A stretch of 41,435 nt of DNA from Planctomycetia bacterium (GTDB lineage Bacteria > Planctomycetota > Planctomycetia > Pirellulales > S012-138). The translations under genes were made by a program, and so were the position numbers. Below, one piece after another: positions 24,688 to 30,634 of this stretch (within the stretch, counting starts at the first letter, position 1; every line of letters begins with the position of its first letter). The stretch lies in assembly GCA_016177915.1 (NCBI GenBank), contig JACOUI010000143.1, forward strand, positions 1 to 41,435, given 5' to 3'. The notes under the pieces are model-generated. The model was not told the DNA's origin and did not search any database. It worked only from the letters and a program-made list of their open reading frames with translations.

Positions 24688-24834
24688 CTACGCATTGTGA
24701 AAAAGTATTCGGCCCTGCGGCTGCCCCTTCCCTTCGGGCAGCGCCGCGAGCTTCTCTCCCAGCGCATCGAGCGTCGGAGCACTGGCGACGATCCGGCTTC
24801 CATCCCGGCTGAATGCAACCCGTCTGCCGCGTGT
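24688..24834 (-). pseudogene. C-terminal remnant of a WD40-type protein
   Basis: Reading the minus strand between stops at 24835 and 24688 gives 48 residues. They contain RRVAFSRDGSRIVAS, a clear WD40/propeller blade start, then LDALGEKLAALPEGKG and a stop. The frame is closed directly upstream by TAA, and no longer coding frame joins it. It looks like the surviving tail of a lost gene in the gap 24541-25203. Most of the rest of that gap shows nothing I can identify, apart from a weak CTGCCC/GGGCAG hairpin (24576-24590) after the cytochrome gene. Confidence 0.4.
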
Positions 24835-25000
24835 TTACACCGTCGGCCCGCGGTCGATCAAGCAGCGAAGCCCGACGCGCCGGCCGCCGCGCAAACGCCG
24901 CCGCGTGGTGCTGGCATGCCGCGGGTGCGAAGCGACGGCCGGCACCCCCTGTTAAACTTTTCCGTCCCGGCAAGCCTTACCGTCGCTGCCGAAAGGAGTT

Positions 25001-25201
25001 GTGGTGACGAATTGCTGGATTCTGACGATTCTGGCGACGATAACCCAACAAGAGAAGGCCCGCTACATAGCAGGCGCGGTCTCTCACAACCCGGAATGCA
25101 CACATTCACAAGCGACCGCCTCGATGTCGTCCGTACTCGGGCGGCAACCCGACGGAGAAACAAACCCAGCAAGCGAATCTTGCGCAGAAAGGGAATTCTG
25201 A
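25001..25201 (+). CDS. Possible leader ORF ahead of the Cys-rich gene
   Basis: A GTG at 25001 follows AAAGGAG (24992-24998) and opens a 66-codon frame that stops two bases before the ATG of the next gene. The N-terminus is weakly hydrophobic (CWILTILATIT) and the rest is polar without any motif. The ribosome-like site and tight spacing are the only support; chance is quite possible. Confidence 0.2.
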   Translation: MVTNCWILTILATITQQEKARYIAGAVSHNPECTHSQATASMSSVLGRQPDGETNPASESCAEREF

Positions 25202-25203
25202 CC

Positions 25204-25599
25204 ATGAAACGCATCCTTTTGGCCGCCGCCGCGGCCCTGCTCGTTAGCGTAGGAACCGGGTGTGGCGTGATGACCAATGTGCCCTTCCCCGGCTGTGACA
25301 CCACCGACGACAGTTTCGCCCGCTTCTGCGCCAGCCCGCTCCCCCTCAGTTGGGTTGCCGAAGAGTATCCCGTTGACGGCCAGTATCACTGGGGTCACGG
25401 GGCGCTGCCGGAAGGCTGCGATGACGAAAGCTGCAATTGCCGGTGTGTCTGCCACCACCCGCACGGCGTCGTGGACATCCCGGGCGTCAGCCCAGTGCCC
25501 TCCCCGGACGGCCTGGGCGGCGCCGTGGCCTACCCCTACTACACCACGCGCGGCCCGCGCGACTTCCTGCAGAGCAACCCGCCCAGCATCGGGCCGTAG
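25204..25599 (+). CDS. Small exported Cys-rich planctomycete protein
   Basis: 131 residues. The N-terminal signal (MKRILLAAAAALLVSVGTGC) ends in GTGC, close to but not a perfect lipobox, so lipoprotein anchoring at C20 is possible. The mature part has a cluster of cysteines (EGCDDESCNCRCVCHHPHG) that could bind metal or form disulfides. It ends TTRGPRDFLQSNPPSIGP; I remember this motif from other small secreted planctomycete proteins, whose function is not known to me. AAAGGG lies 11 bases before the ATG. It is followed by a clear hairpin terminator. Confidence 0.75.
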   Translation: MKRILLAAAAALLVSVGTGCGVMTNVPFPGCDTTDDSFARFCASPLPLSWVAEEYPVDGQYHWGHGALPEGCDDESCNCRCVCHHPHGVVDIPGVSPVPSPDGLGGAVAYPYYTTRGPRDFLQSNPPSIGP

Positions 25600-25632
25600 C
25601 GCTCGTGACCTGAAATCCGCTCGCACACAAAG

Positions 25633-25660
25633 CCCACGGGTTGCGTCCCGCGGGTTTTTT
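25633..25660 (+). terminator. Rho-independent terminator
   Basis: CCCACGGG (25633-25640) pairs with CCCGCGGG (25647-25654) with one mismatch around a TTGCGT loop, followed directly by TTTTTT (25655-25660). It lies 33 bases after the stop of the small Cys-rich gene and would separate it from the double DUF1080 gene. Confidence 0.75.
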
Positions 25661-25780
25661 CTTTGCGCATTCTGCGCCCCAAGAAATCGCCCCCGGCGCT
25701 TGAGTCCGCCCGCGGATTCCGTACCATCAAGCACGCAGCGCTCCGCACCGTCCCGCCTTCCTTCGCACCAGGGTGTCGCC

Positions 25781-27118
25781 ATGCTTAACGCTCGCTTCCT
25801 GCCTGCCTTCTCCGCCGCGCTCGTCCTCGCCGCCGCCGTCGTCGTCGCCGCGCCGGCCGCCGCCGAAGGAGAATTCAAGCCGCTCTTCAACGGCAAAGAC
25901 CTGTCCGGCTGGGTCAACGTGAACTGCGCGCCCGGCACCTTCACGGTCAAGGACGGGATCATCGTCTCGACCGGCGTTCCCACCGGCGTCATCCGTTCGG
26001 AAAAGCAATACGAGAACTTCGTCCTCGAGCTGGAATACCGCCACATGAAGGCCGGCGGCAACGCCGGCGTCTTCATCTGGAGCGACGGCCTGACCGCCGT
26101 CGGCACGCCCTTCTGCAAGGCCATCGAAGTGCAGGTCCTCGACGGCCGCGAAACCGAAAGCTACACCAGCCACGGCGACGTCTTCTCTATCCACGGCGCC
26201 CGCATGAAGCCCGACCGCCCGCACCCGGCCGGCTGGGAGCGCTGCCTGCCCAGCGAAAAGCGCGCCAAGCCCTCGCCCGAGTGGAACCACTACCGCGTCA
26301 CCTGCCAGAACGGCGACCTGAAGTTGGCCGTCAACGGCAAGGTCGTCTCCGGCGCGAGCGCCTGCAACCCGCGCAAGGGCTACATCTGCCTGGAGTCCGA
26401 AGGCTCCGAGTGCCACTTCCGCAACATCCGCATCGCCGAGCTAGCTGGCACCAACCCCAAGCCCGACGAAATCGCCGCCACCGCCGAGGGCTTCTTGCCG
26501 CTCTACACGGGCGTGGACCTTGCCGGCTGGAAACATGACAGCGGCCACGAGGGCCACTGGAAGCCCAGCAACTGGACCCTAACCTACGACGGCAAGAGCG
26601 AGGCCCAGGACAAAAACCTCTGGACGGAGAAGTCGTACGGCAACTTCATCCTGGTTTGCGATTGGAAACTCTCGGCCGAGCCCAAGCCCATGAAGCGCCC
26701 CGTCATTCTCGCCAGCGGCGACGTGAAGACCGGCGACGACGGCAAGCCCGTCGAGGTCGAGGTGCAGGACGCCGGCGACAGCGGCATTTATCTGCGCGGC
26801 AACAGCAAAAGCCAGGTCAACATCTGGTGCTGGCCGATCGGTTCGGGCGAGGTCTACGGCTACCGCACCGACAAGGCCCAATCGCTGGAAGTCCGCGCGG
26901 GCGTGACGCCCAAGAAGCGTGCCGACAAGCCGCTGGGCCAGTGGAACCGGTTCGTGATCACGATGCAGGGCGACCAACTGACGGTCGTCCTCAACGGCCA
27001 GACGGTCCTGGAAAACGCGGTGCTCCCCGGCGTCCCGCCGTCCGGCCCGATTGCGCTCCAGCACCACGGCGACGCACTGCAGTTTGCGAATATTTTCATC
27101 AAGGAGCTGAAGGAGTAG
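25781..27118 (+). CDS. Secreted double-DUF1080 protein
   Basis: 445 residues. Signal peptide (MLNARFLPAFSAALVLAAAV, cleaved near AAAEG), then two DUF1080/PF06439 domains. The first (about 30-225) has FKPLFNGKDLSGW, GGNAGVFIW and HYRV. The second (about 240-440) has FLPLYTGVDLAGW, DSGIYLRGNSKSQVN and RFVITMQGDQLTVVLNGQ. Each is the concanavalin-like sandwich now associated with 3-keto-disaccharide cleavage. No catalytic residue can be fixed by eye. Periplasmic or surface carbohydrate processing is inferred. The ATG at 25781 is chosen for the signal peptide; the frame upstream crosses the terminator. Confidence 0.87.
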   Translation: MLNARFLPAFSAALVLAAAVVVAAPAAAEGEFKPLFNGKDLSGWVNVNCAPGTFTVKDGIIVSTGVPTGVIRSEKQYENFVLELEYRHMKAGGNAGVFIWSDGLTAVGTPFCKAIEVQVLDGRETESYTSHGDVFSIHGARMKPDRPHPAGWERCLPSEKRAKPSPEWNHYRVTCQNGDLKLAVNGKVVSGASACNPRKGYICLESEGSECHFRNIRIAELAGTNPKPDEIAATAEGFLPLYTGVDLAGWKHDSGHEGHWKPSNWTLTYDGKSEAQDKNLWTEKSYGNFILVCDWKLSAEPKPMKRPVILASGDVKTGDDGKPVEVEVQDAGDSGIYLRGNSKSQVNIWCWPIGSGEVYGYRTDKAQSLEVRAGVTPKKRADKPLGQWNRFVITMQGDQLTVVLNGQTVLENAVLPGVPPSGPIALQHHGDALQFANIFIKELKE

Positions 27119-27119
27119 C

Positions 27120-27143
27120 CGTAGGGTAGGCGGCCCGCCTGCC
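27120..27143. repeat. Palindromic repeat AGGCGGGCCGCCT family, copy 2
   Basis: The exact reverse complement of the unit at 21513-21536, beginning two bases after the double DUF1080 stop codon. As in copy 1, it sits at the very end of a gene. The strand-symmetric core AGGCGG/CCGCCT could form a short hairpin in the mRNA. Confidence 0.75.
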
Positions 27144-27169
27144 GTTCGTACTCCCATCGTTCGCGCACC

Positions 27170-27290
27170 CTTGTCGAAAACCGTGGACGACGACCATCTC
27201 TTCGGACGCTTCCAGCAGTTCCGCCCGCACGGGCAGGGCGTGGAAAAAGTCTTCGTCGGCGTGCCAAAGGCCGCTGAATACGTGTCGCGG
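27170..27290 (-). pseudogene. Gene fragment related to the 28.4 kb zinc-ribbon pseudogene
   Basis: On the minus strand the frame after a stop at 27291 reads HVFSGLWHADEDFFHALP, then VRAELLEASEEMVVVHG. The second part matches VRAELLEQIERMVVVRLL in the pseudogene at 28237-28515. At DNA level 27186-27244 and 28421-28479 agree at 47 of 59 positions by hand count. No full-length frame exists here. The gap 27119-27474 otherwise holds only the repeat at 27120 and a promoter candidate. Confidence 0.5.
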
Positions 27291-27408
27291 TTATTGGCCG
27301 TCTGCAGCGCAACGAGCGACGCGGCCTGCGCGAACGACGCCTATTTCGTCGCTCGCAGATGGCGCTGATTGATTAGCGATGTCTTTTTGCCGCAGGCTCT
27401 TCGTCCTT

Positions 27409-27438
27409 TTGCCGTCGCGGCGCGCGGCGCGTTATAAT
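27409..27438 (+). promoter_or_regulatory. Promoter candidate for the Uma2 gene
   Basis: A perfect -10 box TATAAT (27433-27438) with TTGCCG (27409-27414) 18 bases upstream, in otherwise very GC-rich DNA. Transcription would begin near 27445, about 30 bases before the ATG at 27475. This is a sigma70-like pattern read by eye. Confidence 0.45.
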
Positions 27439-27474
27439 TGCACCGTCGAAACCGAGCGCCTTCTGGGTGAAAAC

Positions 27475-28176
27475 ATGTTGCAGGTACGTCGCAGGCCGCC
27501 GCCCCCTCAAAGGCTCCCGCGCCTTCAGGCCGGCGATCATCTCGACCAGCCCACGTTCCATGCGCGCTACAAGCAGATGCCCGACTCGTTCCGCGCGGAA
27601 CTGGTGGAAGGAGTGGTGTTTGTGCTGCCTCCGGTTTCTTCGGATCACGGCCTACCGCACGGTCTGGTCATGATGGGGGCTGCCGTCTATGCGGCCAGAT
27701 CGCCTGGGACCTTCGCTCTCAACAACACCACGATTATCCTGGGCCCGGAGAGCGAGCCGCAACCCGATGTCGCATTACTCATCGATCCGGCGTGTGGCGG
27801 GCAAACCTTCGTCACCGACGACAGATATCATCAGGGACCGCCCGAGTTGGTCGTGGAAGTCGCCGCGAGCACCGAAGCATTTGATCTCTACGAGAAAGTG
27901 CGCGACTACGAGCGCGCCGGCGTCAAGGAATACCTCGTCGTCCTGGTCCGCGAGCAGGAAGTCCGCTGGTTCGAGCGGCGCGGTCGGCGATTCCGGTCGC
28001 TGCACAAGGGTCGCAAGGGCAGCTTCGAGTCGCGCGTTTTTCCGGGCCTGCGGCTCGACGTGGCGGCACTGTTTGCGTTCGACTCCGCAAAAGTCCTCGA
28101 TGAACTGCAAAAGGGCCTCGATTCGCCCCAGCACGCGGACTTCGTCGCTTCTTTGCGAAAACGCCGCGGCGGCTGA
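27475..28176 (+). CDS. Uma2-family (DUF820) endonuclease-like protein
   Basis: 233 residues. The PD-(D/E)XK-like core of Uma2 is visible: RAELVEGVVFVLPP, EPQPDVALLI, PPELVVEVAAST, then YEKVRDYERAGVKEYLVV. Acidic Asp and Glu with a Lys are placed as in the nuclease fold. The family is greatly expanded in cyanobacteria and planctomycetes; its biological role is not settled, and mobility or restriction-like functions have been suggested. The start at 27475 follows the promoter candidate by about 30 bases; the frame is open further up, but with poor composition. It is flanked on both sides by fragments of one decayed gene family. Confidence 0.88.
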   Translation: MLQVRRRPPPPQRLPRLQAGDHLDQPTFHARYKQMPDSFRAELVEGVVFVLPPVSSDHGLPHGLVMMGAAVYAARSPGTFALNNTTIILGPESEPQPDVALLIDPACGGQTFVTDDRYHQGPPELVVEVAASTEAFDLYEKVRDYERAGVKEYLVVLVREQEVRWFERRGRRFRSLHKGRKGSFESRVFPGLRLDVAALFAFDSAKVLDELQKGLDSPQHADFVASLRKRRGG

Positions 28177-28236
28177 CGCAAGCCTGCCCGGTCCTCGGCG
28201 GTGGGCGGTGCCGGCGGTGCCCAGCCTATTCCTCGG

Positions 28237-28515
28237 CTACCCCTCCGGCACGACCTGGTCGTACGTCCCTCCGCAGGCCGGGCAGGCCTCCTGGTCTGGC
28301 CCGCTGAGCTGACCGCACGCCGGGCAGTACGTCGAGTCTTATCCCTCGCAGGTTCCCGAGTGCTTCACCTAGCGCCGTCCGGTCGGGCTTCGAACCGCAC
28401 CGCTGTGCTAGCAACAAGCGGACGACGACCATCCTTTCGATTTGTTCCAACAGTTCCGCCCGCACCGGCAAGGTGTAGAGGGCGCCCGTGTTCGCGCTCG
28501 GGCCCTTCGGTCAAA
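28237..28515 (-). pseudogene. Frameshifted zinc-ribbon protein gene
   Basis: The 5' frame reads ANTGALYTLPVRAELLEQ, then ERMVVVRLLLAQRCGSK, then LGEALGNLRGIRLD. After about 28328-28340 the protein continues in another frame as TYCPACGQLSGPDQEACPACG, then GTYDQVVPEG and a stop at 28237, a zinc ribbon with two CPACG knuckles. One inserted or deleted base joins the halves. No start codon is evident because a stop precedes the 5' frame. It may be a decayed gene or a sequencing error. The rest of the gap 28177-28732 shows no gene. Confidence 0.55.
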
Positions 28516-28732
28516 ATGCAATCGCGGGGGTCCGAGGGTCGCGGGTTCGAATCGCGACACCTCGACTTCGTGGCGAGCGTGGGACCAGGTCCACGTCGCG
28601 CTTCGAAGTGCGCCCAGGGCAGGCCGCGCCGGAGTGACGAAACCGTGCCTCAACTCCTGCCGTCGGTGCCCCACACGCCCGCCCCTGGGCGCGATTGACC
28701 GGTGTTGGGATCGAAGTACAATGCTGGAACCT

Positions 28733-28807
28733 CGGGGTGTGGCTCAGCCTGGTTAGAGCGCTTGGTTCGGGACCAAGAAGTCGGAGGTTCAAATCCTCTC
28801 ACCCCGA
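28733..28807 (+). tRNA. tRNA-Pro (anticodon CGG)
   Basis: Acceptor CGGGGTG pairs with CACCCCG, with the C1-G72 pair expected for proline tRNA. The anticodon stem CTTGG/CCAAG holds the loop TTCGGGA, giving anticodon CGG. The T arm is GGAGG-TTCAAAT-CCTCT. Discriminator A, and CCA is not encoded. A recombinase remnant lies about 120 bases downstream. Confidence 0.95.
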
Positions 28808-28883
28808 CTGGACGTAACTCACGCTCAAACTTGCTTTTAAGTTACCTGCCGGCGGTCGGCAGTGCAGCCTTTTCCCGTCGAGC

Positions 28884-28905
28884 CAAAACGGTAAATACCG
28901 TTTTG
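28884..28905. repeat. 22-base perfect palindrome
   Basis: CAAAACGGTA (28884-28893), AA, TACCGTTTTG (28896-28905): a perfect 10-base-pair inverted repeat. It lies 26 bases upstream of the integrase remnant start and 77 bases after tRNA-Pro. It could be an operator, or a recombination-related site, of the lost element. Confidence 0.6.
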
Positions 28906-28930
28906 CGCCCCGCAATGGGAGGTCTGCACC

Positions 28931-29104
28931 ATGCCCCGCCTCACGCAATCCCTTCCCAAACTCCGCCGGCACAAAGCTTCGGGCCGGGCCGACGACCGAG
29001 TCTACTGCATCAAGGCCGCTGTTCGCTGTCTGCTCGACGCCTACGGCCGCACGCCGGCCAGCGAATTCCGTTTCGGTCACAAGCGAGGCACGGGTCGGCA
29101 TTGA
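28931..29104 (+). pseudogene. N-terminal remnant of a tyrosine recombinase
   Basis: An ATG with GGGAGG eight bases upstream starts MPRLTQSLPKLRRHKASGRA, which resembles the opening of planctomycete phage-type integrases (MPRLT..LPKYRKH..SGQA, from memory). It then jumps to CIKAAVRCLLDAYGRTPASEF, like the later SAM-like-domain stretch of the same proteins. After that the frame ends at TGA 29102. An internal deletion and truncation are inferred; the catalytic domain is absent. Its position just after tRNA-Pro fits a former integrative element. The rest of 28808-29224 shows no gene. Confidence 0.5.
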
Positions 29105-29224
29105 CTGGCGGAAGTATGCTCCTGCGTTCGTTGTCCGTAAGCACGGACACGGCGTCAGCACGGCCGGGGCGGCACGGGGCCGCCGCCAACCCTTCGAGTG
29201 ACCGCCATGAAACGCTGACGCGCC

Positions 29225-29578
29225 TCACGCGTCCCGTGGAGAGCCCGCGCGCTGGAACGTCCGCGGCGCCGGTCCGGGCCGGACATGAACGTCAAGTTTG
29301 ACAGGCCGGGCGCCTGCCGATCCTGCGGTGTCGAGCACGGCCTGCAAGGCAAGCTGCTTGACGTGATAGGTCGCGGCCGATCCACGGACGACGATCCGTC
29401 CGCCTGCAACTTCGACGTTGAGCCGCCGCACGCGGCCTCCCGTGCGGCTGCGGATACTCCGCTCGATGGAGCGGGCCAAATTCAGATGGGCCAACTGCGA
29501 ATCGGGGAAATCCACATCGCCCGCGTCGGAATGGGCCGGATCAGCATGCCAAGGACGGGTGAGAACCTGCGCAAGCAT
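29225..29578 (-). CDS. BON-domain protein
   Basis: 117 residues, with one BON-like domain (about 33-95): LARSIERSIRSRTGGRVRRL, then NVEVAGGRIVVRGSAATYHVKQLA, then a C-terminal strand LDVHVR. BON domains bind phospholipid or other hydrophobic ligands and are often periplasmic, but no signal peptide is seen here. An AAGGAG site six bases before the ATG fixes the start. It follows csrA on the same strand with a 96-base gap, so shared transcription is possible. Confidence 0.72.
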   Translation of the reverse strand: MLAQVLTRPWHADPAHSDAGDVDFPDSQLAHLNLARSIERSIRSRTGGRVRRLNVEVAGGRIVVRGSAATYHVKQLALQAVLDTAGSAGARPVKLDVHVRPGPAPRTFQRAGSPRDA

Positions 29579-29674
29579 CGTGAGCTCCTTCGTGGCGCGA
29601 AGATGGCTTGAGCGCGCGCTGACGGCGCGCGGAAATGCCGTTTGGATCGGCGGAACGCGGTCTGTTGCCTGGCG

Positions 29675-29884
29675 CTACGGCTGCGGCTCCAGCGATCCGT
29701 TCACGCCGGCCAGCACGGGCGAGCGCCGCGCGCGACGCTGGTGGATTTCCTTGCGGTCCACCCGCACGTCGGGCGGGGCCTCAATCCCCAGCCGCACGCG
29801 CCGGCCATGGACGGCCAGGACCACCACGCGCACCCCGCGGTCGATAATGATCTCCTCGCCGATACGTCGCGTCAGAGCCAGCAT
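29675..29884 (-). CDS. csrA: Carbon storage regulator CsrA
   Basis: 69 residues. An RNA-binding global regulator that blocks ribosome sites containing GGA. It begins MLALTRRIGEEIII, and VRLGIEAPPDVRVDRKEIHQ holds the conserved Arg and core of the family. A 14-residue C-terminal extension follows. Two ATGs are in frame: the one at 29890 abuts the ribosome site GGAGGG (29891-29896), whereas 29884 has a normal spacing of six and gives the canonical N-terminus, so 29884 is preferred. The site's own GGA suggests autoregulation. The BON-domain gene downstream may be cotranscribed. Confidence 0.92.
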   Translation of the reverse strand: MLALTRRIGEEIIIDRGVRVVVLAVHGRRVRLGIEAPPDVRVDRKEIHQRRARRSPVLAGVNGSLEPQP

Positions 29885-29896
29885 CGTCATCCCTCC

Positions 29897-30634
29897 ACGT
29901 CAAGAAAATTCGCCGCGCACCCTGTGATGAAAAGCCCGCCTCAAACGTTCGCCCCCGCAGCGCAAGGTCGCGTCGCTTTGCGCCGCGAGGCGATACCGCG
30001 ACAACTCGTCGCGCTCGTGGGTTCGCCCGATGCGCGCTGCACCGGGTGTGGCAGGCAGTGCCACGGAAGGGACGTGGTCCGGCAAGGACCGCTGTCAGCC
30101 GCCCGGCGCAGACTGACCGTCATGCTAACGGCCTTGCCCGTCGTGTCAAGCACGTCTTTCTCGTATTTCGGTCGGACCTTCGTGCTCTGGCGGTATATCC
30201 AGGGCTCGCAACACCTTGCGATGTTCATGTTAGCCGGCCTTTTTTGATTTGACGGCGAGCCCGCCGTCGCGGGGGTCTTGCGTCGTCGACGTAATGCGGT
30301 ACATGTCGCTCGTGACCGTCGTCCTTGGCCCGCCGTTCGCGGTGCGCCGACAACGCCGTGCTCCGGCAGGCTGCCTTTTGCCTTTGACGCGACTTCATTT
30401 TTGGGATGCGCGGCGGTATCATCGGTTTTCGGCTGGGCGTCTCGCGACGGGAAGCACCGGCCCGGCTATGGAAGCCCAAACGACTTTTCCGATGGTCGGT
30501 GGGCTTTCTGGCTTTCGCCCGCCGACACATCACCGGATCCGTCTTTCTCAGCGGGCGGCACGCCGCGCGTTACGGCCGAGTTGCCAGTCCGAAGTTGGCC
30601 CATCCGGTCGAGCGACCTTCTTGCATCCGGCACC
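29897..30634. other. 738-base gap without a recognisable gene
   Basis: No frame on either strand has convincing composition, a ribosome site or a family motif. The only structure noted is a perfect stem GACGGCG/CGCCGTC (30252-30269) preceded by a T-run (30240-30246). The region must hold the promoters for csrA (minus) and the histidine kinase (plus). Confidence 0.5.

Noticed and set aside
27119-27474. Plus-strand 65-residue frame at 27171-27368 as a gene
   Set aside because: It is antisense to the coding-like VRAELLE fragment on the minus strand and has no ribosome site or motif.
28525-28570. tRNA-like T-arm (GGTCGCGGGTTCGAATCGCGAC) upstream of tRNA-Pro
   Set aside because: Two of the five T-stem pairs fail and no acceptor, D or anticodon arm can be built around it; at most it is a tRNA fragment.
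29642-30247. Long open frame on the plus strand opposite csrA
   Set aside because: Lies over csrA in the opposite direction, with His/Arg/Pro-rich composition typical of antisense frames in GC-rich DNA.
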